DNA of 64,000 bases from Aeromicrobium yanjiei (lineage in GTDB: Bacteria > Actinomycetota > Actinomycetes > Propionibacteriales > Nocardioidaceae): assembly GCF_009649075.1 (NCBI RefSeq), contig NZ_CP045737.1:434001-498000 (forward strand). Reading direction: 5' to 3'. This document shows, in pieces, positions 50,113 through 59,972 of this stretch. The position numbers and the translations under genes were made by a program. The notes beneath the pieces were generated by a model. It did no database searches. It was given only the letters and a program-made list of their open reading frames with translations, and was not told the origin of the DNA. Each line of letters begins with the position of its first letter. The first letter of the stretch is position 1.

Positions 50113-51300
50113 TCACACGGGCAGGTCGAACCAGACGCTCGTGCCGCCCTCGGCGGCGCTCTCCATCCCGATCGTCCCGCCGTGCGCCTCGACGATCCTC
50201 CGCGCGGTCGCCAGGCCGATGCCGTGGCCGGACGCGTGCTCGTCCTGCCGGGCGAACAGCTCGAACATCGCTGCGCGGCGGGCCGGGGGCACGCCGATGC
50301 CGTTGTCGGTGACCCGGACCCGCCAGTGACGGTCGAGCCGGTCGGCGGTGATCGAGACGACGGCCTTCTCGCCGGGACGCACGAACTTGACCGCGTTGGT
50401 CAGCAGGTTGAGCACGACGGAGTAGAGCAGGTCGGGGTCGCCGAGGACCACGGGCAGCTCGCCCACCTTGACCTCTGCCCCCTCGCGCATGATCAACGGA
50501 GCGACATCGCGGACGACGGAGCTGACGACCGTGGACAGATCGGTCGGCGAGAGACGCAGGCGGCCGTTCTCCCGCGCGAACGTCAGCATCTCCTCGATCA
50601 TGGCGTCCATGCGGTGCCCGGCCTCCTTGACGGCCAGGACCATCTCGGACACGCCGGTGTCGGCCGTGACCGCGGGCTCGCCGGCCAGCAGCTCGGCGTT
50701 GATGAGGATCGCGGTCAGTGGCGTGCGGAGATCGTGGCTGACCTGGCCGGCGAACTGGATGAGGTGCTCATTGGACCGACGCAGCTCGTCGCGGACCGCC
50801 GTCAGGTCGCGCAGCGAGTCCTCGAGCGCCTGGCTGCGGTAGCGCAGCTCGAGCATGTCGGTGACCTGTGAGGCCATCACCGCGAGCGCCCGCTGCTGCA
50901 CGTCGGTGAGCTCGTGCGGGACGACGTCGAAGACGCACAGGCGTCCGATGGCCAGGCCGTCGGCCGTCGTGACCGGCGCCGAGGCGTAGAAGCGGACATC
51001 GCCGATCTCGCCGTTGACGAAGGGATTGGAGGAGAAGCGCACGTCGTTGCTGGCGTCGGGCACGATCACCGGCTCGGGGTCGTCCATCACGACCGCGCAC
51101 ATCGAGTCCTCGCGCGCGCACACCGCCGGCTCGATGCCGTGGGCCACGATCTGGTGCTGCTGGTTGCTGCTGAGGATGTTGATCACCGCGTGCGGGACAC
51201 CGCAGATCTGCGCGATCAGGCTGACCAGTGACTGGAGGTCGCGGCCGGGCGCGCGATCAAGCACTCCGTAGCGCTCGATGAGCGCGTCGTAGGTAGGCAC
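50113..51300 (-). CDS. GAF-domain histidine kinase
   Basis: A 395-aa soluble kinase: GAF domain (residues about 10-150), a coiled segment, HisKA with SHDLRTP (His189) and HATPase with NLLTNAVKF (N box), VTDNGIGVP and GHGIGLATARRIVEAHGG. GTG at 51300 preceded by GGGGAA is preferred over TTG at 51312. No TM helix is seen, so it senses an internal signal. It is upstream of the calY operon but is separated from it by array A. No adjacent response regulator of its own. Confidence 0.88.
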   Translation of the reverse strand: MPTYDALIERYGVLDRAPGRDLQSLVSLIAQICGVPHAVINILSSNQQHQIVAHGIEPAVCAREDSMCAVVMDDPEPVIVPDASNDVRFSSNPFVNGEIGDVRFYASAPVTTADGLAIGRLCVFDVVPHELTDVQQRALAVMASQVTDMLELRYRSQALEDSLRDLTAVRDELRRSNEHLIQFAGQVSHDLRTPLTAILINAELLAGEPAVTADTGVSEMVLAVKEAGHRMDAMIEEMLTFARENGRLRLSPTDLSTVVSSVVRDVAPLIMREGAEVKVGELPVVLGDPDLLYSVVLNLLTNAVKFVRPGEKAVVSITADRLDRHWRVRVTDNGIGVPPARRAAMFELFARQDEHASGHGIGLATARRIVEAHGGTIGMESAAEGGTSVWFDLPV

Positions 51301-51323
51301 GGCATTCCCCAATGACGGTGTCC

Positions 51324-51337
51324 AGGACTTAGGTCCT
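51324..51337. promoter_or_regulatory. Palindrome upstream of the GAF kinase
   Basis: AGGAC-TTAG-GTCCT lies in the short gap between the divergent kinase and MFS genes. A possible operator. Confidence 0.3.
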
Positions 51338-51405
51338 CATCGTCTCACGGTCCGGCTCCGCACGATCGACTCGCGGGCAGGCGTGAGCGGACCTAGCGTG
51401 GTCTG

Positions 51406-52839
51406 GTGACGCAGACCGACGCCCGTGAGCTGACCCCCGAGGAACAGTCCCGGCGCTGGCAGGCCCTCGCCGTGTGCCTGGGAGCCGGTGCGATGACCCT
51501 GCTGGACGTCAGCATCGTCAACGTCGCCCTGCCGTCGATCAGCGAGGGGCTCGGTGCCGGCAACAGCACGATCCAGTGGGTCGTGGCCGGCTACGCGCTC
51601 GCCTTCGGCATCGCGCTGGTCCCGGGCGGACGCCTGGGCGACGCCCGCAGCCGGAGGACCGTCTTCCTGTGGGGCGTCGCACTGTTCACCCTGTCCAGTG
51701 CTGCGTGCGGAGCGGCGCAGACGCCGTGGATGCTCGCTGCGGCGCGAGTCGTCCAAGGGCTCGGCGGTGGACTCATCACCCCGCAGGTCTCCGGATTCAT
51801 CCAGAACCTGTTCCGTGGCCCCGAACGGGGCCGAGCCTTCGGTCTCTTCGGCACCACGATCGGCGTCTCCACCGCGATCGGCCCGCTCCTCGGTGGCCTG
51901 CTCGTCCACCTCGGCGGGGACGAGTGGGGGTGGCGGCTCGTGTTCTACGTCAACCTCCCGATCGGGATCGCGCTGCTGGTCCTCGCCGCCCGCTACCTGC
52001 CCCGCACCGAGAAGGGGCCGAAGCAGTCCCTCGACCCGGTCGGGGTGGTCCTGTTCGGCACGGCGATGCTCCTCGTGCTCCTTCCCCTCGTCCAGGGCGG
52101 TCAGGACTCGTCGCTGGCGCAGCGGCCCTGGTGGCTCGTGGGGGTTGCGGCACTGCTGCTGGTCGTCTTCGTCCTCTGGGAGCGCCGCTGGACGGCGCGA
52201 GGCCGCGAGACGCTGCTCGACCTCTCGCTCGTCCGCGTGCGGTCGTACGTCCTCGGGCTCGGCGTGGGCACCCTCTACTTCGCCGGGTTCACCTCGATCT
52301 TCATCATCCTCACCCTGTTCCTGCAGGAAGGGCTCGGCTACACCCCGCTCGAGGCCGGCTTCTCCCAGCTGCCCTTCGCCGTGGGCTCGGCCACGTCCGC
52401 GTGGATCGGGGGTCGTCTCGTCGAGCGGTTCGGCAGGGCGCTGGTCGTCCTGGGCCTCGCGACGGTGACCGTCGCACTCGTGGGGATCGACGTGGTGGTG
52501 CCTCATCTGGACGGCAGCATCGGGCTCAAGCTCGCGCCGCTGCTGCTCCTGGCCGGTCTGGGTGGCGGTCTCGTGATCTCGCCCAACATCACCCTCTCGC
52601 TGGACGAGGTGGATCCCGCCCGGGCCGGTGCCGGCGGTGGTCTGCTGCAGACCGCCCAGCGTGTCGGCTCGGCGATCGGTGTCGCGATCGTCCTCGCCCT
52701 GTTCTTCGAGCGGGTCAGGTCGACCGACGGGGACTTCGCCGATGCGCTGTCCTACAGCCTGCACGTGACGATCGCCTTCATCGTGTTCGCCCTGGTCATG
52801 GGGGTGCTCGACCTCGTACGTCGCGCACGTCACGACTGA
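51406..52839 (+). CDS. MFS exporter, EmrB/QacA (DHA2) type
   Basis: A 477-aa carrier with about fourteen hydrophobic helices. DVSIVNVALPSI in TM1 (DHA2-typical), GGRLGDARSRR (motif A) and TAIGPLLGGLLV (motif C, antiporter) are visible. It is likely a proton-coupled drug or metabolite efflux pump. GTG at 51406. No adjacent TetR or MarR regulator is evident. Confidence 0.87.
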   Translation: MTQTDARELTPEEQSRRWQALAVCLGAGAMTLLDVSIVNVALPSISEGLGAGNSTIQWVVAGYALAFGIALVPGGRLGDARSRRTVFLWGVALFTLSSAACGAAQTPWMLAAARVVQGLGGGLITPQVSGFIQNLFRGPERGRAFGLFGTTIGVSTAIGPLLGGLLVHLGGDEWGWRLVFYVNLPIGIALLVLAARYLPRTEKGPKQSLDPVGVVLFGTAMLLVLLPLVQGGQDSSLAQRPWWLVGVAALLLVVFVLWERRWTARGRETLLDLSLVRVRSYVLGLGVGTLYFAGFTSIFIILTLFLQEGLGYTPLEAGFSQLPFAVGSATSAWIGGRLVERFGRALVVLGLATVTVALVGIDVVVPHLDGSIGLKLAPLLLLAGLGGGLVISPNITLSLDEVDPARAGAGGGLLQTAQRVGSAIGVAIVLALFFERVRSTDGDFADALSYSLHVTIAFIVFALVMGVLDLVRRARHD

Positions 52840-52924
52840 CGCGGACGCGATCGGCTGCGTCCAGACCGGCCCGCGAGATAGTGTCGAGCTGATGTTGACC
52901 GTGGACCACCTGGGAGCCCGCCGC

Positions 52925-53077
52925 ATGCCTGAGCCGTTGGACAGTCGCCTGCGCGACGACGACGCGCTCGACGAGATCGAGATGACAAGCCGTCTCATCA
53001 TCGCGGCGTCCTCGAAGGACGGACACCTCTCGCAACGCGAGGTCGACGAGATCCTGGGCATCCCCACTGCCGGGTGA
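52925..53077 (+). CDS. 50-residue conserved-looking acidic protein
   Basis: The frame MPEPLDSRLRDDDALDEIE...HLSQREVDEILGIPTAG is highly charged and helical. ATG at 52925 has GGGAG 8 nt upstream; a longer frame from 52892 lacks this support. Codon usage matches the neighbours. I do not know the function. Confidence 0.6.
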   Translation: MPEPLDSRLRDDDALDEIEMTSRLIIAASSKDGHLSQREVDEILGIPTAG

Positions 53078-53151
53078 CCCCGCGGCTGGCATGTGCGAAC
53101 AGCGTGCATCTAGCATGGGCTTGCCCTACTCAGCATTGACAGGAGCTAGTC

Positions 53152-53769
53152 GTGCGTTTTCGCATTCGGCCAGTTGAAACATCCTTCTACGATCTGTTCA
53201 CCGAGATGGCGAACCACCTCGTGGAGGGTGCAAATCTGCTGGCGCAGATGCTCGACTCCGGCACCGACAAGAACGCCCTCGGTGACCTGATGAGAGAAGC
53301 CGAGCACCAAGCGGACGAGACGACCCACAAGATCATCAAGCGGGCCAACACGACGTTCATCACGCCGTTCGACCGTGAGGACATCTACCGTCTCGCCAGC
53401 AGCCTCGACGACGTCATGGACTTCATGGAGGAGACCGTCGACCTCGTGGGCCTGTACGAGCTCGGCGAGCTGCCGGCCGACTTCGCGCCGCAGGTCGAGG
53501 TGCTGCAGCGGGCGACCCAGCTGACCGCCGATGCCATGCCGCGACTGCGCACGATGAAGGACCTCGACGAGTACTGGATCGAGATCAACCGGCTGGAGAA
53601 CCAGGGCGACCGCTCGTACCGCCGAATCGTCGCCAACCTGTTCAGCGGAAGCTACAAGTCGCTGGAGGTGCTCAAGCTCAAGGACGTCGTTGACTCCCTC
53701 GAGCACGCCATCGACGCGCTCGAGTCCGTCGCGAACACGGTGGAGCAGATCGCCGTCAAGGAGTCCTGA
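53152..53769 (+). CDS. DUF47 / PhoU-like protein, partner of the Pit transporter
   Basis: A 205-aa all-helical protein: EHQADETTHKIIKRANTTFITPFDREDIYRLASSLDDVMDF (shown in part) contains the DUF47 core with conserved acidic/His residues. These PhoU-related proteins accompany Pit transporters. The GTG start at 53152 follows an AGGAG. It is 3 nt upstream of the transporter gene, so the two form an operon. A role in regulating phosphate uptake is inferred. Confidence 0.88.
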   Translation: MRFRIRPVETSFYDLFTEMANHLVEGANLLAQMLDSGTDKNALGDLMREAEHQADETTHKIIKRANTTFITPFDREDIYRLASSLDDVMDFMEETVDLVGLYELGELPADFAPQVEVLQRATQLTADAMPRLRTMKDLDEYWIEINRLENQGDRSYRRIVANLFSGSYKSLEVLKLKDVVDSLEHAIDALESVANTVEQIAVKES

Positions 53770-53772
53770 GCA

Positions 53773-54795
53773 GTGGACCTTGTCCTCGCCCTGGTGATCG
53801 CCACTGTCGTCATCGCACTGTTCTTCGACTACACCAACGGCTTCCACGACGCTGCCAACGCGATCGCCACCTCGGTGTCGACCCGTGCCCTGACGCCGCG
53901 CATCGCGCTGGTGATGGCTGCGATCCTCAACTTCGTGGGAGCGCTGCTGGGGGTCGGTGTCGCCAAGACGATCAAGGAGATCCTCGTCGGCTTCGACGAC
54001 ATGACCTCCCAACACGCCTTGACGGTGGTCATGAGCGCCCTGGTCGGAGCCATCACGTGGAACCTCATCACGTGGTACTTCGGCATCCCGTCGTCCTCGT
54101 CGCACGCTCTGATCGGCGGCCTGATCGGTGTGGGACTCGCCGCGGGCGTGACGGTCGACTGGGACAAGGTCGTCGACAAGGTCGTCATCCCGATGGTCAT
54201 GAGCCCCGCGCTCGGCTTCGGTGGTGCGTTCATCGTGATGCTGACGATCATGTGGGTCTTCCGGCGGGCCAATCCGCACACCGTCAACCGTGGGTTCCGT
54301 CTGTCGCAGACCGTCTCGGCGGCCGCGCTGTCGCTCGGGCACGGCCTGCAGGACGCGCAGAAGACCATGGGTGTCATCGTGCTGGCGCTCGTCGCCGGCG
54401 GCTACGGTCCCGCGGCCGGCGAGCGGGAGATCCCCTACTGGGTCGTCTTCGCGGCTGCCGGCGCGATCTCGCTCGGCACGCTGTCGGGTGGCATGCGCAT
54501 CATGCGCACGATGGGACGCCGCATCATCGCCCTCGACCCCCCGCGCGGATTCGCGGCGGAGTCGACCGCTGCGGTCGTCCTGTACGGCATGGCGATCGGC
54601 CTGCACGCCCCCGTCTCGACGACCCACACCATGACCTCGGCGGTCATGGGCGCAGGCGCCACGAAGCGGTTCAGCGCGGTGCGCTGGGGAGTGGCTCGCG
54701 GCATCATCACCGCCTGGATCGTCACGATCCCTGCGGCCGCGGCCGTCGGCGCGGTGACGTACCTGCTGCTGCGCCTGGTGATCCCGGGCAACTGA
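53773..54795 (+). CDS. Low-affinity inorganic phosphate transporter (Pit family)
   Basis: A 340-aa membrane protein with about ten helices and both PiT signature segments: FDYTNGFHDAANAIATSVST at the start and GHGLQDAQKTMGV in the second half, plus GIPSSSSHAL and GLHAPVSTTHTM. It imports metal-phosphate or phosphate in symport. GTG start. It is the partner of the DUF47 gene upstream and is convergent with pstB, complementing the high-affinity Pst system. Confidence 0.9.
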   Translation: MDLVLALVIATVVIALFFDYTNGFHDAANAIATSVSTRALTPRIALVMAAILNFVGALLGVGVAKTIKEILVGFDDMTSQHALTVVMSALVGAITWNLITWYFGIPSSSSHALIGGLIGVGLAAGVTVDWDKVVDKVVIPMVMSPALGFGGAFIVMLTIMWVFRRANPHTVNRGFRLSQTVSAAALSLGHGLQDAQKTMGVIVLALVAGGYGPAAGEREIPYWVVFAAAGAISLGTLSGGMRIMRTMGRRIIALDPPRGFAAESTAAVVLYGMAIGLHAPVSTTHTMTSAVMGAGATKRFSAVRWGVARGIITAWIVTIPAAAAVGAVTYLLLRLVIPGN

Positions 54796-54853
54796 GTTCC
54801 TTGGGGGTCCCGCGGGGTCGGCTTGGGTCCTTCGGCTCGCCGGCCTCGCGCTG

Positions 54854-54866
54854 GGGCCTTCGGCCC
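54854..54866. terminator. Hairpin between convergent pit and pstB
   Basis: GGGCC-TTC-GGCCC; a further GCCGC-rich inverted repeat is nearby. No T-run. Bidirectional termination is plausible. Confidence 0.35.
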
Positions 54867-54923
54867 GGGACGCTCACGCTTCGCTGGCATGGGTTCGGCG
54901 CTCGGCCGCAGGCGGCCTCGACC

Positions 54924-55703
54924 TCACCCAAACCTGCCCTGGATGTAGGCCTCGGTGGCGGGGTCGACCGGGTTGGAGAAGATCGTGTCGGTGCGGCCGA
55001 CCTCGATGAGCCGGCCGGGCTTGCCGACGCCCGACAGGTTGAAGAACGCGGTCTCGTCCGAGACCCGGGCGGCCTGCTGCATGTTGTGAGTGACGATCAC
55101 GATCGTGTAGTCGCTCTTGAGCTCGTGGATGAGGTCCTCGATCACGCTGGTCGAGATCGGGTCGAGGGCCGAGCACGGCTCGTCCATCAGCAGGATCTCG
55201 GGCTCGACCGAGATCGCCCGCGCGATGCACAGGCGCTGCTGCTGACCGCCCGAGAGGCCCGAGCCGGGCCGGTCGAGGCGGTCCTTGACCTCGGCCCACA
55301 GTCCGGCGCTGCGCAGCGACCGCTCGACGATGTCGTCGGACTCGGTCTTCTTCATGCGCTTGCTGTTGAGCTTCTGCCCGGCCAGGACGTTGTCGTAGAT
55401 CGACATCGTCGGGAAGGGGTTGGGACGCTGGAAGACCATGCCGATCATGCGGCGGACGTTGACCGGGTCCATGTCGGACGCGTACAGGTCCTGACCGTCG
55501 ATGAGGACCTTGCCCTCGACCCGGGCGCCGCGGATGACCTCGTGCATGCGGTTGAGCGACCGCAAGAAGGTCGACTTGCCGCAGCCCGAGGGGCCGATGA
55601 ACGCGGTGACGGACTTGGCGGCGATGGGGATCGTGACGTCCTCGACGGCGAGGAAGTCGCCGTAGTAGATGTTCAGGTCGGAGACGTCGATGCTCTTGGC
55701 CAT
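54924..55703 (-). CDS. pstB: Phosphate ABC transporter ATPase PstB
   Basis: A 259-aa ATPase: Walker [10 protein letters not shown] at about residue 38, Q loop VFQRPNPFP, signature [15 protein letters not shown] and Walker [31 protein letters not shown] gives the H-loop His. The length is standard and ATG at 55703 begins [17 protein letters not shown]. It powers PstCA and is the last gene of the pstSCAB operon. Confidence 0.95.
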   Translation of the reverse strand: MAKSIDVSDLNIYYGDFLAVEDVTIPIAAKSVTAFIGPSGCGKSTFLRSLNRMHEVIRGARVEGKVLIDGQDLYASDMDPVNVRRMIGMVFQRPNPFPTMSIYDNVLAGQKLNSKRMKKTESDDIVERSLRSAGLWAEVKDRLDRPGSGLSGGQQQRLCIARAISVEPEILLMDEPCSALDPISTSVIEDLIHELKSDYTIVIVTHNMQQAARVSDETAFFNLSGVGKPGRLIEVGRTDTIFSNPVDPATEAYIQGRFG

Positions 55704-55720
55704 GGTGGGAACCTTCCGGT

Positions 55721-56785
55721 TTAGCGCTCGCCCTTGGGCGAGAAGAAGTAGGAGACGAGACGGGCGATGAGGTTGAGGAGCATGACGATCAGCAGCAGCG
55801 TCAGGGCGGCGCCCCAGGCGCGGTCGATGCTGAACTCCGGCGGGATGCCCGGGCTCCGCACCGACTGGTAGGCGAAGACCGGCAGGGTCGCCATGCGGCC
55901 CTCGAACAGGTTGAAGTTCACCGAGTCGGTCGCGCCGGCGATGATGAGCAGGGGAGCGGTCTCGCCGATGACCCGGGCGATCGCGAGCGTGATGCCCGTG
56001 ACGATGCCGGCCAGCGCGGTCGGCAGCACGACCTTCGCGATGGTGCGCCACTTGGGCACTCCCAGCGCGTACGAGGCCTCGCGCAGCTCGTTCGGGACGA
56101 GCTTCAGCATCTCCTCGGTCGACCGGACCACGACGGGGATCATCAGCACCGACAGCGCGACCGAGCCGCCGATGCCCATGCGGACGCCCTCGCCGAAGAA
56201 CACCACGAACAGGGCGTACGCGAACAGTCCCGCGACGATCGACGGGATGCCCGTCATGACGTCGACGAGGAACCGGATCCAGCGCGAGAGCCGGTTGCCG
56301 TCGGCGTACTCGACGAGGTAGATGGCTGCGAACAGGCCGATCGGGACCGAGATGACCGCGGCGGCGCCGGTGATGAGCAACGTGCCGACGAGCGCCTGGT
56401 AGATGCCGCCGCCCTCGCCGACGACGTTGCGCATCGAGTAGGTGAAGAACTCCGCGGAGAGCACCTTGGTGCCCTTGCTGATGACCGTGTAGAGGATGCT
56501 GACCAGCGGGAACATCGCCAGCGTGAACGCCGAGGTGACGAGCACTGTGACCAGGCGGTCGGTGGCCTTGCGGCGGCCCTCGACCACGGCCGACCACAGC
56601 GGGAGGCCCAGGCAGACGACCAGGACCGCCAGTGCGGCGAGGACCAGGTTGGTCCCGGTGAGATAGAGGGCCGCGCCGACGACGAGGGCGCCGGCGATGA
56701 CCGCCCGGCTGCCCCACGAGGGCAGTCGTGCGCCGTAGAGCTCCTTTTGGATGTCCACGGATTCGCGAGTGAGGGTGGTCGTCAT
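55721..56785 (-). CDS. pstA: Phosphate ABC transporter permease PstA
   Basis: A 354-aa permease with a longer N-terminal extension than E. coli PstA: two extra hydrophobic helices around residues 25-65. The BPD_transp_1 domain follows with [30 protein letters not shown] (shown as [12 protein letters not shown]) and the EAA-like loop around [20 protein letters not shown]. The ATG at 56785 overlaps the PstC stop by 1 nt. Confidence 0.93.
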   Translation of the reverse strand: MTTTLTRESVDIQKELYGARLPSWGSRAVIAGALVVGAALYLTGTNLVLAALAVLVVCLGLPLWSAVVEGRRKATDRLVTVLVTSAFTLAMFPLVSILYTVISKGTKVLSAEFFTYSMRNVVGEGGGIYQALVGTLLITGAAAVISVPIGLFAAIYLVEYADGNRLSRWIRFLVDVMTGIPSIVAGLFAYALFVVFFGEGVRMGIGGSVALSVLMIPVVVRSTEEMLKLVPNELREASYALGVPKWRTIAKVVLPTALAGIVTGITLAIARVIGETAPLLIIAGATDSVNFNLFEGRMATLPVFAYQSVRSPGIPPEFSIDRAWGAALTLLLIVMLLNLIARLVSYFFSPKGER

Positions 56786-57732
56786 CAGTTGGCTCCGGAG
56801 AAGTCCTTGCGGCGGTCCACGACGGACCGGGCGGCGAAGTTGACGAGGAAGGTGATCACGAACAGCACCAGGCCGCTGGCGATCAGGACGTTGACCGTCT
56901 TGCCGCTGGCCTCGCCGAAGCTCAGCGCGATGTTGGCCGCGATCGTGCTCGGGTTGGTGCTGCTGATGAGGTTGGCGGTCACGGTGCCTGCGGTCACCGA
57001 CAGCACCATCGCGACAGCCAGCGTCTCGCCCAGAGCCCGGCCGAGGCCGAGCATCGCGGCCGAGACGATCCCGGAGCGGGCGTACGGGAAGATCGCGAGC
57101 CGGGCCATCTCCCAGCGCGTCGCGCCGAGGGCCAGGGCGGCCTCCTCGTGGAGGCGGGGCGTCTGCAGGAAGATCTCGCGGCAGATCGCGGTCATGATCG
57201 GCAGGATCATCACGGCCAGCACGATGCAGGCGGTCATGATCGTGCGGCCGGTGGCCGAGGCCGGGCCGGCGAAGAACGGGATGAAGCCGAGGTGCTCCGC
57301 GAGCCACTCGTAGACCGGCACCATGTGCGGGGCGAGGAACTGGATGCCCCAGAGGCCGTACACGACGCTCGGCACCGCGGCGAGCAGGTCGACGAGATAG
57401 CCCAGGACCTGCCCGAGCCGACGAGGCGAGTAGTGCGAGATGAACAGCGCGACCCCCACGGCGACCGGTGTCGCGATGATCAGGGCGACGGTGGCGGCGA
57501 TGAGGGTGCCGTAGACGAGCGGCCAGACGTACGGCCAGAAGCTCTGACCGCTCTTGACCTCGTCGGGATCGGCGAGGATCCCCGGGATGCCCTCGACCGT
57601 GAGGAATGCGGCGACGCCGGCCAGGACGAGGAGGATGAGGAGGCCGGCACTGGTCGACAGCCCCGAGAAGATGCGGTCGCCGGCGCGGACCACGGTGGTG
57701 CGCTTGCGACGAGGGGCCAGCGTGCTGGTCAC
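56785..57732 (-). CDS. pstC: Phosphate ABC transporter permease PstC
   Basis: A 315-aa permease with about six helices. [16 protein letters not shown] and [23 protein letters not shown] (EAA loop, in part) are visible, and it has the standard length. Its stop overlaps the PstA start by 1 nt. A strong hairpin separates it from pstS upstream, so the permease mRNA is expected to be less abundant than that of the binding protein. Confidence 0.94.
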   Translation of the reverse strand: MTSTLAPRRKRTTVVRAGDRIFSGLSTSAGLLILLVLAGVAAFLTVEGIPGILADPDEVKSGQSFWPYVWPLVYGTLIAATVALIIATPVAVGVALFISHYSPRRLGQVLGYLVDLLAAVPSVVYGLWGIQFLAPHMVPVYEWLAEHLGFIPFFAGPASATGRTIMTACIVLAVMILPIMTAICREIFLQTPRLHEEAALALGATRWEMARLAIFPYARSGIVSAAMLGLGRALGETLAVAMVLSVTAGTVTANLISSTNPSTIAANIALSFGEASGKTVNVLIASGLVLFVITFLVNFAARSVVDRRKDFSGAN

Positions 57733-57773
57733 AGGCGGTGCCTTTCAACTGCTGTTCGGATGGTGATGCGGGT

Positions 57774-57806
57774 GCTGCCGCCCGGCCACGAGGGCCGGGC
57801 GGCAGC
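57774..57806 (-). terminator. pstS-pstC intercistronic hairpin
   Basis: A perfect 14-bp stem (GCTGCCGCCCGGCC / GGCCGGGCGGCAGC) with a 5-nt loop directly after the pstS stop. No T-run; it probably stabilises or partially terminates pstS mRNA. Confidence 0.7.
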
Positions 57807-57810
57807 GGGA

Positions 57811-58908
57811 TCAGGCGGCGGAGATCGTCTCGACCGCGGCCTGCACCTTGGTGGCGAAGTCGCCGGAGAGCGGTGCCGATCCGGCACTCTCCGCGGCGGC
57901 GGTCTGTCCCTCGGAGCTGACGACGTACGACAGCCAGGCCTTCACGAGCTCGGCCTGCTTGGCGTCCGGGTAGGTCTGGCACGCGATCTGGTAGGACACG
58001 AGGACGATCGGGTAGACGCCCGGCTCCTCGGTCTTGCGATCGATGTCGACCGCGATGTCGGTCTTGCTGCGACCCTCGACCGGCGCTGCGGTGTCGAGCG
58101 TCTTGGCCGCGGCCTCGGGCGTCGGCGCGATGAAGTCGTCGCCGACCTTCACGTTGGCCTTGCCGAGCTCGCCGGCCTGGCTCTCGTCGGCGTAGCCGAT
58201 CGTGCCGTTGCCGCCCGAGACGGCCGCGACGACGCCCGAGGTGCCCTCGGCAGCCTCGCCGCCCTTGATCGGCCACGTCTCGACGGTCCCGCCGGTCCAG
58301 CTGCCGTCCGAGGCGGCCTCGAGGTAGTTGGTGAAGTTCTTCGTGGTGCCCGAGTCGTCCGAGCGGTGCACGGCCGTGATCTTGGTGTCGGGCAGGTCGA
58401 CGCCGGGGTTGTCGGCCTTGATCGCGTCGTCGTCCCACGTCGTGATCGTGCCCTCGAAGATCGCGCCGATGGTCTTGGCCGACAGGTTGAGCTCCTTCAC
58501 GCCGTCGAGCTTGTAGATGACCGCGATGGGGCTGACGTACACCGGGACCTCGACGACGTCGCTCCCGCACTTCTTCTCCGCGGCCGCGACCTCTTCGTCC
58601 TCGAGGTACGAGTCGCTGCCGGCGAAGGCGACGCCACCGGCGATGAACTGCTCACGTCCGCCGCCCGAGCCGACCGGGTCGTAGTTGACCGTGGCGCCGC
58701 TGTTCGCGGTCTGGAACTGCTTCTTCCAGGCGGCGATTGCAGCTTCCTGCGACGTCGCTCCGGCGCCGTTGAGCGTCCCGGAGACGCCGTCGCCGCCGGA
58801 CGTGTCACTACCGCCGTCCGATTCGTTCGCGGCACCGCAGGCGCTGAGGCCGAGGGCGATGGCGAGCATGGCCGCGGGGGCGGCGATGCGCAGTTTGGTG
58901 CGGTTCAC
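57811..58908 (-). CDS. pstS: Phosphate-binding lipoprotein PstS
   Basis: A 365-aa lipoprotein: lipobox GLSAC with Cys24, a Ser/Gly/Asp linker, then the PBP fold with LNGAGATSQEAAIAAWKKQF (phosphate loop), GSGGGREQFI, VHRSDDSGTTKNFTNYL and GYADES. GTG start with an AGAGAGGGA site. The PHO box lies about 75 nt upstream, so it should be induced on phosphate starvation by PhoP. Confidence 0.95.
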   Translation of the reverse strand: MNRTKLRIAAPAAMLAIALGLSACGAANESDGGSDTSGGDGVSGTLNGAGATSQEAAIAAWKKQFQTANSGATVNYDPVGSGGGREQFIAGGVAFAGSDSYLEDEEVAAAEKKCGSDVVEVPVYVSPIAVIYKLDGVKELNLSAKTIGAIFEGTITTWDDDAIKADNPGVDLPDTKITAVHRSDDSGTTKNFTNYLEAASDGSWTGGTVETWPIKGGEAAEGTSGVVAAVSGGNGTIGYADESQAGELGKANVKVGDDFIAPTPEAAAKTLDTAAPVEGRSKTDIAVDIDRKTEEPGVYPIVLVSYQIACQTYPDAKQAELVKAWLSYVVSSEGQTAAAESAGSAPLSGDFATKVQAAVETISAA

Positions 58909-58981
58909 GGGGGTCCCTCTCTGGGATCAGATTGTGCTTACCCCGTGAAGGTAGGCAGCCCAGGTGTATCGATCGCGGGCC

Positions 58982-59014
58982 GTTGGTGAACGGCCGGTGA
59001 ACGATGACGGAACG
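58982..59014 (-). promoter_or_regulatory. PHO box: three 11-bp repeats upstream of pstS
   Basis: Minus-strand units are GTTCCGTCATC, GTTCACCGGCC and GTTCACCAACG. Two fit the actinobacterial PhoP consensus GTTCACC closely, and the first is a weaker unit. Spacing is exactly 11 bp. Together with pstS next to it the call is strong. Confidence 0.85.
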
Positions 59015-59030
59015 GTGGGCAGCAGTCCCG

Positions 59031-59918
59031 TCAGGCCAGCAGCTCGGTGGCGTGGACGAGGCCCTTGCGGTGGTGCACCACGACGCCCTGGCCGGGGGCG
59101 AGCTCGACCGGGTCGATGCCGAGCGCCTCGAAGACCCACGGCAGGGTCGGCCGGTGGCTGCACAGGACGACGGGCTTCTTGCGGTCCAGGATCGCCGCGA
59201 CCGAGCGCTGCACCTGGGCGGCGCGGGTGTCCTCTGACAGGCGGTCGTCGATCTCCAGGAACGTGTCGATCGAGTGGGCGTACGGCTCGACGGTCTGGGC
59301 GCAGCGCACTGCGGGGCTGCTCACGATGCGCCGGACGCCGTACGCGCCGAGGACCGGGACGAGCGCCTTGGCGCGGGTCAGACCGGCGGCGGTGAGGGGG
59401 CGCTCGAGCTCCTCGATCCCGGACGACCGGGGGACGGCCTTGCCGTGGCGCAGCACGACGAGCGTGCGGGTCCGGTGCGCCTGGGCCTCGCGCAGCGTAC
59501 GGAAGGTCTCCAGCAGCTCGACGTCGTGCTGGTACGTCAGCAGCCCCCGGGCGTCCCGCACGCTCACCCAGCGGATCTGGTCGACCTCCTTGTTGGGGGT
59601 GAACCGGTCGGAGTCGTCCGGGCCGACGACGCGTGCGCACCAGTAGGCGACGCGCTTGGTGCCGTCGCTGATCGGGTAGGAGATCTCCTGCAGCGGGTGG
59701 CCGAGACGGACGCGGACGCCGGCCTCCTCGCCGATCTCGCGGACCGCTGTCGTCTGCAGCGCCTCGCCCGGGTCGGTCTTGCCCTTCGGGAAGGTCCAGT
59801 CGTCGTACGAGGGCCGGTGCACGACCAGCAGCTCGACGCGCGGGTCGGGGCGGGCAGATCCGGGCCGGTTGCGCCACACGATGCCACCGGCTGCCGTCGT
59901 GATCCGTTCACTTGCCAT
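59031..59918 (-). CDS. mutT1: MutT1-like Nudix hydrolase fused to histidine phosphatase
   Basis: A 295-aa two-domain protein. The N-terminal Nudix domain (residues about 5-130) has the box GKTDPGEALQTTAVREIGEEAG. The C-terminal histidine phosphatase domain (about 140-290) has LRHGKAVPRSSG with RHG and CSHRPTLP. This is the architecture of mycobacterial MutT1, which hydrolyses 8-oxo-dGTP and diadenosine polyphosphates. ATG at 59918. It is divergent from the 59973 gene, and the PHO box of pstS is in its 3' vicinity. Confidence 0.9.
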   Translation of the reverse strand: MASERITTAAGGIVWRNRPGSARPDPRVELLVVHRPSYDDWTFPKGKTDPGEALQTTAVREIGEEAGVRVRLGHPLQEISYPISDGTKRVAYWCARVVGPDDSDRFTPNKEVDQIRWVSVRDARGLLTYQHDVELLETFRTLREAQAHRTRTLVVLRHGKAVPRSSGIEELERPLTAAGLTRAKALVPVLGAYGVRRIVSSPAVRCAQTVEPYAHSIDTFLEIDDRLSEDTRAAQVQRSVAAILDRKKPVVLCSHRPTLPWVFEALGIDPVELAPGQGVVVHHRKGLVHATELLA

Positions 59919-59972
59919 GGTGCGTATTGTCCCCCGAAGAAGTGGCCAGCAGGTGAAGGAGGTGTTGACGCG

